Assembly: GCF_036324505.1 (NCBI RefSeq)
Contig: NC_086355.1
Location: 20,388,518-20,452,517 of the forward strand
DNA length: 64,000 nucleotides
Reading direction: 5' to 3'
Source: Eleginops maclovinus
Lineage: Eukaryota; Chordata; Actinopteri; Perciformes; Eleginopidae
The translations under genes and the position numbers were made by a program. Positions 11,281-24,331 of the stretch are shown here, piece by piece. Every line of letters begins with the position of its first letter. Within the stretch, counting starts at the first letter, position 1. The notes beneath the pieces are model-generated. The model did not search any database and was not told where the DNA came from. It was given only the letters and a program-made list of their open reading frames with translations.

Positions 11281-12969
11281 GTTATAGGAGATGTGCATTT
11301 GAAATATTTTGATTATTGATATAAATAATATTTATAATTTTGTGTGTGCCCGCACACTCTGGGATCGGCCTGATTTAGTCTTTTCAATGATAACCATCAA
11401 CATCGCGTTTGTTTTCATGGGGGGGGTCTATTATTGTGGTAATCTTTTACACTGTCTTGCTTATTATTTTCTTTTTCATGCATTATAGCTTGTTACGTTT
11501 TTTGAAAATGCTTTTCTTACCCTCTGTAAGTTTGTGTGTTTGTGTGGAGTATGTCTGTGACAACGCGAACACAGGCTTGAGTTTTCACACTGGAGGTGCC
11601 AATTAGCTCTTGGAGACGGAAAGAGAGCATGAGTTGGCTCAGCAGTAACGAGGCGCTCCAGCAGAACCTCTCTGCCTTCTCACTTTGTCTCAAACTATTT
11701 TCTTTCCTCTTCTCCTCTCACAATCTGCACTTTTTTCTATCATCCTATTCCTTGCTTTATCCCTGCCAGCCCATTGCTTATTTTCTGTCATTTTTTTGTA
11801 TTGCCCACCTTTTCCACTCACTCTCCTTTTGCCTCCGCTCTTGCTTTGTCATTTTGTGTGGGCCCCAGCTGTCTTATTATAGCACTCTGCTTCCAGCAGA
11901 CTTCTTCTGTCTCTTTCTTCCTCTGTACTTCAACCCCCCTCCTTTGCCTCACCCCTCTCTCCTCATTCAGCCTTTCTGCCTTTCATGTTCTCTTCGTATT
12001 GGTCTTCTGCCTCCCTGTTTATTTTGTGTCTAAAAAAGTTTATTTGAATTTCGACAGGATCATTGCTGTTACCAACGATCAATTGTCTTGTTTAAGCAAG
12101 TAATGCTTTTGCTACTTAAACTCAACAACTGTTTTTGAACAAAACTTCTTTTTTTTAATGAAATCACCGACATGGAAGGTCATGAAAGGGGAATATTGCT
12201 GTCATCCACAATCTTTACTTTGGGTGAAATGACCTTTGAGAAATGTCTTTCACTCATGATTTATGCTGCATTCATTTGCAGAAATTCTTAGCCCTGTCAC
12301 TTTATGGCTGGCTGAGCATCCTGTTAAGATTTCCACCTAGGCGACTGTCCATTAAATCAATCAAAGTCCTTCAAATCTGCCATATCTTGTCTTCAAGAAC
12401 CGGTCCTAGAAAATTGACGCCCTTGGGAGCGGTTTGCTCCACAGCTCTGACACATCAAGAGAGGGGGCTTGGCTAGTGAAGCGCTCTTGTTGATTCTGCA
12501 AGTAGGGAACTATTTGATGATATGTCACTTTGATCTTTGGTCATAACCAGAAGATGAGAAATAACTTCTGTAACCCTATCCATTATCTTTTTTTTAAACC
12601 CTGTGTATTTCAAGACTGTGGAAAGGAGTATGCATATTTGGACACACACTTAAAGACATTCAATTCCATAATGGTTCAGCAACTACATTTGGCACCTCTT
12701 CCTGTGAGAAGAAATCAATATATTGAAACAGGACATTAAATTATATAATTCACTGTTTCCCGACGGACCAGATTTTGAACTACTGGTCATACCGGATGTT
12801 ATTGTTTTTAGCCTCAGGTAGCATGTAGCTTATATTGTATAATATATATATATAAGTAGAGGGAGAATGGCGCGTGGAGTTACATACTAAACACACCATT
12901 GCTACCTCTCACTCATTTAAGCTGCAATAATACTATCGTGTGTTTAATAACCAATACACCTCAAAATAG
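11281..12969. other. Gene-free; pyrimidine-rich tract 11650-12010
   Basis: The main visible property is a long C/T-rich plus strand from about 11650 to 12010. It keeps three overlapping frames open (up to 145 residues) with low-complexity Ser/Leu/Phe/Cys-rich translations. I regard these as compositional artefacts. A short (TA)n run lies near 12842-12853. Confidence 0.5.
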
Positions 12970-13359
12970 TTGTATAATAGAATATCATAAACAGATACGT
13001 CATGAGAAGGCTAAGCAGAACGTGCCAAGGACCCACCTCTGTCGACAGCCAATAGAAGAAGACAGAAGAAGATGACGAAGTCAGATGTGCCCAAGACCCG
13101 CCCCGTTGCCTCTAATCAATGAGAAGACGAGACCGGAAGGACCTTAGAGTAGAAAACAACTTGAAAACGGCCCTTCTTCCTACGACGCTGTAGACAGCTA
13201 ACCACTCGAAAGAGTACTGTGGACCAGTTAAATAGGAGAAGACCTCGGCCAAGCGTCCTTTGTGAACTTATCATATCACTGTGTTAATAATTAATCCTGT
13301 TCAATTTAGGCGACCTACGAGGGTGCCTACTTTACCTATGCCCAGGGCCCGCCCTGCAC

Positions 13360-13412
<53 letters not shown>
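12970..13412 (+). mobile_element. LTR-like GC-elevated block ending in an (AC)n tract
   Basis: From about 12970 the sequence becomes richer in GC, contains CCAATAGAAG and CCAATG-like elements, an AATTAAT region near 13290, and GGCGACC..GAGGGTGCC phrases that resemble the 3' part of some fish retroelement LTRs. No second LTR, primer site or target duplication could be shown. A host promoter-like region or another mobile element remains possible. Confidence 0.25.
13357..13412 (+). repeat. (AC)n microsatellite, interrupted
   Basis: An uninterrupted AC/CA run is broken once by an AAA near 13378 and then continues to 13412. The total is about 56 bp. Confidence 0.95.
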
Positions 13413-13413
<1 letters not shown>

Positions 13414-14164
13414 CAGTGGCACGTGACAATATGGCGCGACCACGCCACATTACGGAGTAGCCTGGACCGTGAAACTAGCTCAACCATGGCACCCTCCGCA
13501 TCACCATCCACTCACTGCTTTCTGGCCTACACTCCCAACCATAGGCGCCAATTCCTTGGGTGCTTCCGGCCCGAGCACCCACTGAGAAGGCCGAGCACCC
13601 ACGTGCCGTGCATGTCATACCATGTAAGCAGCGGGGCGAAGAACTCCACGTCGCGACACAATTTCTCTATGATCCTGCATTAAGTGTATCGCCGAGTGTG
13701 TATCACTAAACAGCACAGCACAGATGTCAGCCACCCGTACCCCCCAAACTACTGTGCAAGACCAGTCTCCAATGAAAAACATTACTTAGCATGGCGATGC
13801 TAACCGGAACAATTAGCTACAACAGGACGCTTGACACACATGTCAAACACCATGTTAAACATTACAAAACTATTGACAATGCATTTACAATATATATTGA
13901 TGCAAGGTAAAGACAAAAAAGTCAGTTTTTCAGTACCTGTGGATTAATAGAGAGAGGACCAAAGTTAACCTCTTGCTCAGGTCACATGCACATGAGCTGA
14001 GCCTGTCGCAATACTCTCCCTAATGCATTCACAGCATCGCCAGAGCGCCATCTATTGACGTTACAATATATTGTATACATTTGTGTTGGAAAGATTAATT
14101 ATTAACAAAAAATACGGGGGTGTCTGTTTGAATAAAACGTAACATATATTATTTCCAACCTGCT
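13413..14164. other. Gene-free, repeat-like sequence
   Basis: The phrase ATAGGCGCCAATTCCTTGGG (about 13541) and the following GAGCACCCAC repeats are typical, as I recall, of a common fish repeat. The region to about 14080 may all be one old element. An 86-residue frame at 13423-13683 lies inside it and has no recognisable domain. Confidence 0.3.
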
Positions 14165-14628
14165 ACACCCACAAAGTTGGGTTTCAAACTATTTGTTTTA
14201 GCGGGCAGCAGCAATGGTTACACCTCAGACTTTTCAGTGTATACTGGAAAGTCACAGTTTGCCTCAGATGTTGGCCTAGCCTATGCCTCTGTTATGTCTC
14301 TAACAAATACACTCTACCTTGGCCTTGGTTATCATCTTTATACAGACAATTTTTACACCAGTCCTAAACTTTTCAAAGATCTGTTTGCCCTTGGTATATC
14401 TGCATGTGGGACATACTGTATAGATACAACAGGAAATAATGTCTAATGTGTATAATGCTTTAGTCAAAAAAGATTGTAGAGGCTTTATCAGATGGATTTG
14501 TGGGTACTAGGTGGTTTCTGTGAGGTGGATGGAAACACGTGAGCTCTCTGTTTGCTCATAACAAATTTGCTGGAAACACTGTTCAGAGGAGTGTGAAGAC
14601 CACACAAGACCACGCAAATAAGGTGAAA
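14165..14628 (+). pseudogene. piggyBac-type transposase fragment (PGBD-like), broken
   Basis: The frame 14177-14446 encodes KLFVLAGSSNGYTSDFSVYTG, then LGLGYHLYTDNFYTSPKLF and LGISACGTY. This is the core of the piggyBac DDE domain (DDE_Tnp_1_7). The Asp of YTDNFYTSP corresponds to the second catalytic aspartate of the family. After a TAA stop (14444-14446) homology resumes from about 14464 in another phase with GFIRWI..V..VRWMETRELSVCS, and again with NKFAGNTVQRSVK near 14570-14600. Frameshifts and internal stops show inactivation. The N-terminal part with the first Asp and the C-terminal Cys-rich zinc-binding region are absent. It ends where a minus-strand LINE piece begins. Known role of the family: cut-and-paste transposition at TTAA sites. 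Confidence 0.87.
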
Positions 14629-14898
14629 GAGAACCAAGAATAGCCTTTTAATAAGGGTGGTCCAATGGTTTTGTCTACGGGTGGTCAGACCGTCCAAACT
14701 GAGCATACGAGCAATGGTGCGTAGGGGTTTTAGGATTTGTAATGAATCCCAGTGCCTCATGGTAAACGGTATCCGGTAAGAGCGTAGGCATGTAGACAAT
14801 GCATTCACATACACAACAATAAAGGTTACTGCAAAGAGTCCCTTAAAAGAAAAACATGACTTGTTTCTAAAGTATAAACCTCATTTTATTTTAATGTT
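14629..14898 (-). mobile_element. Second decayed copy of the 10.7-11.3 kb LINE family
   Basis: The block aligns by eye with 10967-11195. Shared phrases include GAACCAAGAATAGCC, GGGTGGTCAGACC, AGCATACGAGCAATGG, CAGTGCCTCATGGTAAA and AAAGTATAAAC. On the minus strand it encodes VYVNALSTCLRS and IARMLSLDGLTTRRQNHW, the LINE C-terminal region, with frameshifts. It begins directly after the piggyBac remnant. Confidence 0.72.
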
Positions 14899-17800
14899 TA
14901 TCCTTTCGTTTTTTAATTTGTATATATGCTCTCATAACAATTTGGATATTCATGCCACATCCATGCGGCCTGCATATGCTGATAGCTTAACTTGTTATGA
15001 AAAACATCTATATATATTTATTACTTGATTAAGCAGAACAGGTGTCATGTTTTAAACACATTTTTACAAAAAATGTCCAAACAAGCCATACGTATGAAAA
15101 AAAGGGCATAGACCTCAGAGGTTTTCATAATGTCTATTGTCAATGACTAATTGAATCATTTTTTGGAGTACTTCTTTCATGACAACATGCAAGCAGTAGC
15201 CTACCTGCTTCGAGAACAAGAAGAAATCCTTACTTTTCCATGAAGAGCCATTTTTCACTCAGCCATTAATTATTCAAACATTTAAAAGAGATGCTGCTTT
15301 CAAAAGGAGCAAATCAGTAAAATAAGTGCTAGGTTGAGGATAGGTCACATTAAATAAATTATTTCAGGAAACTGCGAAAAGCAAACTAAAGTGTGTGGGT
15401 CTACTGGCCTGACATATTGACTGGGTGACCCATCACATAAATGCTAGCACAGGAAGTGGTATATGGTTAAGTCAATGACAAATGTTTTCGTGGAAGCTTT
15501 ACATTTATCTTCACATATTGCTTTTTTTTATGGATGTTTACCTTATATCGGTTATGTGTTCAACCATAGGTGAAATACCACAAAACATGCACACATGCCT
15601 TGTCAAAGGATGAATAAGCATGGATGATGGATTTTTCCAGCATATGCTCATATTTGCAGGTCTACAAAACCAATATTGGCACCTTTTTTGTTTTTAACTC
15701 ATCTGGGATTGAGATGGTGAAAATGGGAGAAATGGTGCCCAGTGCCTGGAAAAGTTATAGGGAGCCAAAGGTGACAGTCACCATAATCAGCTCATATTTC
15801 TCCATCTGGGTGAGTGTTAGTGAATGAACCCAATCTACTGATTTTGTGTTTGAGATTATTGTTTTTAAGATGGGTTCCAATCAGGGTTTCTTGGTAAGAG
15901 TTTTACCTCCACAAAGTACCAATGCAGGGATAATAGTTAGACATGGAGTCTGTGAAGTGCCTTACATACAATGGTAGTTTGTTGATGGCATCATTTAATT
16001 ACAAGTTGTTAATACATTTTCAAACCAGTTTTTTTCATGCGTACCTTTAACCCTTACCCAGGCACAGAAATATCTAGATGAAACATCCAGAGTTAAATTC
16101 ACCAGTGCGATGTGTCAAAGCAAGGAAACATCCAACTGATTCCATGTCACTGAGGACAATGTTACAGAATCTCACAAGGCACTTCTCAGAAAAATTGTCT
16201 CATAAAACCACCTGGAAGCCAGAGTAAATTCAAAGACAAATTTCAAGAAAAAAAAGTCCCAGGTCATAACCCACTGCCAACTACTCACAACCTTCAAAAG
16301 CTGGCAGTTTTTCAAGTCCAATTTGAAATATAAAGGGCTAACATGGGTTCTGCAGCACTTTGCAGCGTTGATGGCGCACAAAATGTATGAAAAAAGTTAA
16401 AAGCCGGATTGGTAAGCTGCCATGTTCTGCTTTTCCACTCCAAAACCATAACCACTAAACCCATCGTCCTCAGTCAAGTTCAGGTCTACATAATTTTCAC
16501 CTGCCACAGGCTCTTTCCACTAACGCTTACCATTTCCAAACTGGTGCCTGATCCCAATAGCGTTAATCGATGTGGACTAAATTCACACCAAATGTATCTC
16601 CTGCAACCCAGCAATCAGTCCTCATCATTCAACGGCATTAAAGATTTATGGGGTTTATTTTATTCATTATTTATTATTTTTTGTCCAAGAGATGCTGATT
16701 TGAGAAGTTACTGCATTTTCTGTTTCTGCCAGAGAGAGGAGAGTTTGTCTGTATTTACACCCTCCACCTGAAAGAAGGGAGCCTCATGCAGCTGTCAGTG
16801 TGATTACAGACAAATTCACTCCATCACGGAGTGGGAGTGGGTAGGGTGTGGTTTGGAATTGGGCCTAAGTCTAACAGAAGATATCTCCCTCTACCTCTGA
16901 TACTTTGGAAATGCAACACCCTAATACTGTTACTAATTATTTCCTAGGGAAATTCATTATTAATGAGTTGTTTAGACAATAAATTAATTGGCTGATTGAA
17001 CTGAAAAATCAATCTCAAAATGTGGACTACATACAGAATGTCAAATAAATTCTTATTAATAATAAAACTAGTCTTTTATTTCTGGTGATGTCATTGAGTG
17101 AATATTGTATTGTAAGGTATCCTGGCCTTTTTATTTACCTAATCTTACATTTATCATAAACTGATCCAAGCATGACACACATAGAAGAAGTTTGAGAAAG
17201 GCAAACACAGACATCAGGCATTACACAGGTTGTCGGCCTCCTGAAGGTATCTGGATAAACCTGACCACACACTTCATCAGCAAAAGCAAACCAGCCCCCC
17301 TCCAACCAAGACATGCTGGACTCACTGAAATTAGTAGGCTCCCTCTGCTGCTCTCTCTTCCGCTCCCTATGGCCCACATCCACACACAAAAAACACATTG
17401 TAGCAAAATTCAAGCAGCAGGCATTTTTGCCAACCGCTGGCAGTGTGGCTCACAATAACATCTGTGGGTTTTCACGGTCCAGCTTCATTATGCAATCTGT
17501 GTACCTCATGGGAATCAGTCACAGAGCATAGCAAAGATAAGATTGTGCTTTTCCCTCCCATTGCCATGTGGCACTCAGACACAAGCAACAAAGCAATATG
17601 CAGCGTTTTGCCTTAGGGCTGAAATGGCATTTTAAAAAGTGCCCTTCTCCCTTCTGCTGGTCAAGTTGCCAGCGATTGTCACTTATCTTGATGAGCTGTC
17701 TGCCTTGAAATGGCATCAGGTCGGAGCTGAGGTAACCCTGCTTGTAAAGCCACCACATGTTAAGAAGCCAATGGCAAAACACTTGGCATTTTACACCACT

Positions 17801-18725
17801 ATATTATATATTAAATCCATATTTTATTATTTACTTTCTAATTGTTTCAGCCAGCTACATTTCTATCTGGAATTCAATAAAAACGCTGTCTACGTCACTC
17901 AAAAGATGTTTCCTTTGACACCAAGAAGGCGTCTCCACAGGAAACCAGACATGTTTACCACCTCATCTTCGTGTACGAAATGTTTCTATTACCTTAATTA
18001 ATAAAAAAAGAATTGCCAAAGAAGATTGCCATGAAGCCTTAAAAGACGTATGACCCATCTGGTTTATATTTTATTCCGCATTGTTCTTGTAACATATCCC
18101 TCAAAGACGGCAATTCTTTTCTGAAACAGCTGCATTCTTGGCAGTACTTTTTGCCAATTGCAGGACAGATAAAGTAAGTTTATCTCTGTATATGGACTTT
18201 GTTCATGTATTATATACACTCAGATCCAATTTTTTTTTATTAACTATCAAACATGTACTTGTGATTTTCTTTAAGTCGGTTTGGAGTACACAGATTAGTT
18301 TTTCAGATCCGAATGATTAACAGATCAAATCTTATTAAACAATTTAGTTGATTCTTATTCGTCAATTTGGACGTTCAACAGTTCTGTAAATGTTCACTAA
18401 CAGACAGCTGCTAAGGAGAACAGACTGTTGCTAAGCAGAATGTTCTGATCAATTGATTAGAGTAAGTACATTCATATCAGTCCACAGAAAGAAGTCCGCT
18501 CAATTTAACATCAGCTGAGGACAACAAACAATGTTTTTCATCCGTCAGAAAGAACCATGGAATTGACCCCAGTATAGAAAAGAAAAACAACCCAAGCGAA
18601 GGAAAGAGGTTAAAGAGGCAGGAAGTCAGAGAAATCAACAGAAGAAGACTGAAAGAAAGTAAACACTAACAGGAACACGGTAGTGGCTCTGGCTTTGTTT
18701 ACAGACAATGAAAAAGAACAGTTTA
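14899..18725. other. Gene-free, mostly unique-looking sequence
   Basis: Frames of up to 120 residues (16409-16771, 17639-18001) show no recognisable domain. The part 17520-17740 has smooth mixed composition and could be single-copy regulatory DNA. I see no tandem repeat or element boundary. Confidence 0.45.
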
Positions 18726-18925
18726 ACAGACTTGGACAGGTAGAGAAAACCTTGATCAGTGTTACCGCATTTTCTGATATGTTACTGTCGCAGCAGTTCA
18801 ATTGGTAGGCAGTGAAGCAGCCTTTGTTTTATTAGGGGAAGCATGAACAGTCGATAAAATGTGTTAATCAATAATGTAAGTCAAGTGGTTGGTTTATTTA
18901 GTAGCCATGTAATAAGCGGGATATT
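18726..18925 (+). repeat. Dispersed repeat shared with 46333-46484
   Basis: Shared phrases are ACAGACTTGGACAGGTAGAG with AAAACCTTGATCAGT at the left, and GTAATAAGCGGGAT near 18910-18923 at the right. The 46-kb copy has lost some of the middle but keeps a hairpin end that is missing here. The repeat ends about 10 bp before an LTR. Family unknown to me; it is a dispersed non-coding element. Confidence 0.5.
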
Positions 18926-18934
18926 TTGCTTCAA

Positions 18935-19304
18935 TGTCTTGGGCGAGCAGAGCCGGTCGGACTCAAGTGCAGGATTGACAACAGGTGAACTGACAAATAC
19001 CTTTATTAAAAAGGTTAGAATCCAGGCAGGATATGGCAGGAAATCGCAAAATAGAACAGAACTCTCGAATGGATGGAAATACAGGATCTAGCAACAACTA
19101 TCAGAAAACCAGAACATTCACAACGAATCACAAGGACAAGACACAGCTATGCAGGGCAGGACAAAAAACGGGCAAGGGCACCAGGTGAACAGAATCAGAG
19201 AATCAAACAGGTGGGAACCCACAGAGAAAGGAAGTAAAAACACACATAACCCAGTGACTGAATACTTTTCAAATTAAAACAAGAAACACAGACAGATCAT
19301 GTCA
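18935..19304 (-). mobile_element. Solo LTR, Ty3/Gypsy-type family, minus orientation
   Basis: In the minus direction the block starts with TGACATGATC, carries a poly(A)-type AATAAAGG near its 3' part (TTTATTAAAAAGG on the plus strand, about 19002) and a CCTGCACTTGAGTCC phrase, and ends in AAGACA. Its length of about 370 bp matches the 366-bp plus-strand copy at 45859. Shared internal phrases with 24399 and 55607 include ACAAGACACAGCT and AGGAAGTAAAA. No internal genes flank it. Confidence 0.7.
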
Positions 19305-22189
19305 ATGACTGAAAAAAGAACAGCAATATGATGACCAGGGCCCAGTGCAAAGTGGAGATGTCTTGAGGCAAAAGCTCAGATGATGAAATATAAGTTAAAA
19401 AAACTTTTAAAGAAAAACGTGTAACATTTTTCCAGCTAATAGAGAGCAGTGGCTGAAATGTCAGGAGGTTGTGACAATGTAGAGGGGGCAGGACTAAACA
19501 AGCTTTATGCTTCTTCTTACCCCATTTGAACAAAAACTTCATTATCCATATTTTGTAAAAAAACATTTGTAAACATGTCTAATAAATTCATTAAAAAAAT
19601 GTTTTTAAATGTAGGGGTCTGACTGGGGATGTATTGTCTCTGTATCAAAGAAAACAAGTAGTGGTTCAAACTGAGGAAACTGTCACTTATCCTTCAGACA
19701 TCAATACTGTGACTTTAAAATACAACCTTTAGAAAAGACAATGCATGAAACCTACACAGACATAAGCGATTCAATTACAACAATGAACCTGCAGCTGACC
19801 AGCCACAGATCGAATTCAGGGGGTAACCACAACAACAGTTATTGGATTCCACATTCATTTTATCCAACCCATACAACCCCTCGAGGTTTTAGCTATGGAT
19901 TCTTATCTCATACTTTGTTTGACGTCAGGAATTAAGGTACAACAAGAACAGAGCCTTCAGAGCAGGTTCGAATGGCTGTTCTCTTTGTGTGGTCCTTGTA
20001 ATGAACTGTTGTTTCGGGTCTCATAAATTGACATAATGCTAACTTCAAACCTTTAAGCTATCACCTAGCGATAATAATGCATTCTTTAAGCTAAAACATA
20101 CAATGTAAAATGAGTAAATAAGTAAGCAAAGGTGACCAATATTTTCTATTCTTGAGTTAGATGTTGTAACTTGACTTGACTGAAAAGTAAGACCATTACA
20201 GAGGGAATCTTGGCTCCGCTGCATCCATTGTTTTTCCAACCCTGTTTTGATTTAACCACACCCACTTCTGCATGATGAGCACATTGACTAACTTTGCACT
20301 ACTTCATCATGGATGTAAAAAGAGAATGTCACCGGCCCATATCCAATCAACACCAGAACCTCTGATATACTGGCAATTTACCATAGAGCCTTAATCTTTT
20401 TTTCGGCAGAAATGTGTCCTGAAACTGTTGGAAACTGACACAAAATTGGTGAATTCCTTGTCAGAAATGCTGGCATTTTTATTACCAGGTCTGAAATTAG
20501 GGTTGGGGTTTTAGCAGCATGGATAACAAATGCAATTTTACTGTCAAAAATAACTTCCTGTTAACAAATATGTCATCTCCAGAAAACAAATTGTAGGAAA
20601 TTCTGAAAAGAAATTGTGACTGTAGGCTTAACTATTGTATATCAGCATTTCCTTTTAGGAAAGCATGCTCTTTATGGCTATGACCTACTGGCATGGACTG
20701 GTAATAATGGAAATTGTCCTAGTTTCATGCAATTTCATCTATACCGCATGAACTTCTCATTCAGAAGTTTAACAGACGATGACTCACAAGATTGTTTCAT
20801 GCAAATATGCAGAGTCCAGCAAAGACCCTCCTCAATGGCCCAAATTACAAAATGACCAGAATAAATATGTGTGGGCTGTTGATCAGTACAAACGCAGTGA
20901 TTGCTTTCTGCCAATTACTGAGATTTCATGCTCTCAAAACTCATTTTCTGGCCCTGGATGTTTCTGGAACAAAATATTCCCTGCATGCCCCCCCTGCCAC
21001 TCACCATTTCAGCTGTTCTGCAATGTAGCACTAAGAATACCAATGTGCCTGAATTACACCCAGTCACAAAAAATATTCCAACAAAGTCTAAGCATCAATG
21101 TTTTAAAACCAAACATCATCTTTTGTTCTGTGGGTGGTCTAGTTTGTCCCAACTTGCCCCGACTGAAAAGAGACAATCAGCACTTTCAACCAGTTTCTCA
21201 TCAGTGTTTTTCGATCCTTGAAAAACGCTCAACTTGAAAGCAAAATGCTTGGAGCTATTAATTTATAGTGTAATTTAACAATGTTTGCTTATTATTAACC
21301 TGCTAATTTTTACTGAGTGTATATCAACCATAGCAATAATACAGTAAGATAAAGAATAACATAACCACTGCATGGCATCTACCATAACCATTTCTTTATT
21401 GAGGGATAACACAAGCCTGTTTAAACTTTTTTAATAGGCCATTGGACTTTTTTGTGAATATTATAATTCAGAGCAGAGTATTTTCATGTCTTCAAATATA
21501 TCTGGAGGGGAACTTTCTACTGATCCTTATCCAAAGGAAATGGACATTTTCTTGAAGTTAAAATGCCTCACCATCTTTGCTGGACCTCAGGACATCAGCT
21601 AAACTTTATGAGATTATATAAGCATACAATCTTTGTGAAATGGCTCAACAGTTTGGTATGTAGGTAAACTCAGAATGTCAGGTACAGTTAAATGGATTCG
21701 GATCATGATGACTGCAGGCATGTTAATGATCTCAAGTAGAAGGAAATTCATTGAATAGGAATCAAAGGAAAATGATCAGAAGATCATTTGGTTCGGTTCA
21801 GCAAGACAGATGGTCAGCTATCGTTATGGTGCACATGAAAACAATAACACTTTGAACGTTAATGACTGTGCACCTCGATTATAAATAATCAGAACAAAAT
21901 AAAAGCATGGTTTCAAAACCCTAGAAACCTACTTTCTGACTTTCAGTGGTTTAAACTTTAAGACGTGTACTCCAGGCGCCATGACATTGTTTTTGAGACA
22001 GACTGCTAGCGCCAATTGTTCCGAAAGGGCCATTGCCCAATATACACGCCCTTCGACAAACAGAAACACATGGATAATTGTTATCCAGAATCTTCATCAG
22101 ACCTTTCAGATTTGACCCCTTAAATAATGAAGTCACCCTCCACACTCCCTGTGATTAGGTAGTACTTGTTGCCTTTTATTGGTTATGTT
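19305..22189. other. Gene-free sequence
   Basis: A 152-residue frame at 20779-21237 and two overlapping ones have no recognisable domain and no repeat support, so I treat them as chance. No other structure was recognised. Confidence 0.5.
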
Positions 22190-22212
22190 GGTTAGGGTTA
22201 GGGTTAGGTTAG
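22190..22212 (+). repeat. Short interstitial telomere-like (TTAGGG)n
   Basis: About three TTAGGG units with one shortened unit are followed a few bases later by an inverted TAACCCTAAACC. Such short runs are common inside fish repeats and need not reflect a chromosome-end fusion. Confidence 0.85.
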
Positions 22213-24331
22213 CTGTAACCCTAAACCTGTAATTTGTTCCAACTTTATATCAAGTCTATGTTACAATAAAATGCACAGTTTGCTTTCCTGAATAAAATGA
22301 TTGTCATTGGTATTTCTATCATGTTACAGGTTTTATTTCGGTTTTTGATAATACTTTCTCATATTGGACTGTATTAAGGTTTAGGGTCAGCAAATAGGGT
22401 TGTTATTTTTATTGCATTCTCTTTTCATCGACAGTGGCTGAGCATATTTGTACATCATGTAACATGCCAGTTTTAAATATTTATTTCAACTTTAAACTTG
22501 TGCAACTAAATCATTTTAATTCAGTATTCTAGAGATGTGTGCAGGACTATGTGCGAGTGTGTGTGAACGAGAATGAGCTATGGATAATTTGGCCCATCTG
22601 CATTCTCACACAATTGGAAAATTCGAACATCTTTTTAATTAGGTGTTTACGGTGCAGCCATTTGTGAGCTGAAACGCTGGATCTGCTTGGCCGTCTACAC
22701 CGAGTTTAGCTGCAATATGTTTTAGACAGTGCTGACAGCTTGTTATCCCATCAGTTCCTATCTAATCTCACAGCTCGCTTCTTATCATTGTGAAATCTTG
22801 TTGTATTTAATCCTTCATACCTGGCTTCATTTTTGGCTAGAGATATAGCACGGTGCACATAATTCTGTATTTTGTTCAAATGTGTCCATGTTGGATTTAG
22901 TCTTTGGTCGATATGCAATAAAATAAAGTGAGACTTCTTTTAGGATATGGCCTTAACCTGTCAATGCATTTTTAATTATCAACACAAATGTATACACTTG
23001 ATTGTAAAATGATAAGTATGTTTTACACCAGTTTTTTCTGACTTATTAACCTAAAGCATATCCTTTACTTTTTGCAGTTTTCTTCAATGCTTTATTTCCT
23101 TTTAGGCCTGAATAGTGTCTTTTTCAGATCTTAACCTCTTTTATTCTCTGCATTTTCCCCTCTTGATTAAAATGATTTTTCTAATTATTTTCCCTTTCCT
23201 TTGATTAATGTTGGAATGTTATTTTGAATAGAGATGATACCAGGTTATTGTCTCTCTTGTATTAAAGGGAATTACAGTGTCTAGACAGACATTCTTATAT
23301 GCATCATTAAATCAGCTTCAAAGCAAGGATTCAAAGCACAGGCTGAATGCTGGACAATGCTCCAATGAATGAGAGTGGTTCACGGTTGTGCTATAGCGCT
23401 GTATGGCTGTGTTGTTACCATGCCATTACTAGTAATCAGATCTGACTGTGCACAGTTAAAACAGACAGAGAGCGCAGGAAACAAAGGCTTTATTGATAGT
23501 CATTCTCTCAGTTTTTACATTGTACAGTAAATTGTACAGCAATGTGTCTAACTCTTGGAACCTGTTATCATCGTAAAGTGATGTTGTTATAAACGTGATT
23601 GTTAAGCAGTCATTCATGATTGGTAATGTTTCTAATTGGGGCATTGTTAGGTTGATTTCAAACTGCACACCTTTTATGTTTGGCTGTTGTTCTTAAGCAC
23701 AGCCATCAGTTTCATATGACAATCATAAAGACGTCACACAAAGGACGCTGTCACACAGAACAACAATTCCACTAAAATCAACAACGTCTACATTGAAGGA
23801 ATATCATTTCAAAGTTGTTTCCAATTAGAAATATTGAAAATCTTATTCCATATTATTTTTGCGATTCACAAGGCTGTGAAAAAAAAATCTCATATCTTAT
23901 TTTATTTTATTCATTTTTGGCTGTCATAGTGTGAGTCATGTGACATATGGTTATTTTGGTTTCCATCTTGAGCAAAACAATTTCATCACCCAGAATCCCA
24001 GTACATTGAGTGGAAGAAGCTACCACAGTCTACAGTATATTAAGATGTTGAATCAGACGCCTTGATGGTGTCTTGTTCAAATGTTTTTAATCTGGATGAG
24101 GAAGAGGAGGAACGCACACTAGTGTTGGAGCTGAACACGGTCAACATACATGTGTGAAGGACAATAGTTGCTCAATCGTAGCCAATACAAAATGATGTTC
24201 CAACATGACAGTGTTGTTCAGGATATTGTTTGCAAATATATCTTACTAAGAAAATATAATGAACTGAATATATACCAAACATTCTCAATTAGATAACCAT
24301 GAGGATTTAATCAGAAAAACTTTATGTTAGC
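22213..24331. other. Gene-free sequence
   Basis: AT-rich throughout; the part 22610-22800 is less simple in composition. No coding frame longer than 70 residues and no recognisable repeat. Confidence 0.45.

Noticed and set aside
11596..12033. 145-residue plus-strand frame
   Set aside because: Low-complexity translation from a pyrimidine-rich tract, with other phases open as well; no domain.
20779..21237. 152-residue plus-strand frame with overlapping frames
   Set aside because: No domain, unremarkable composition, overlapping open phases suggest chance.
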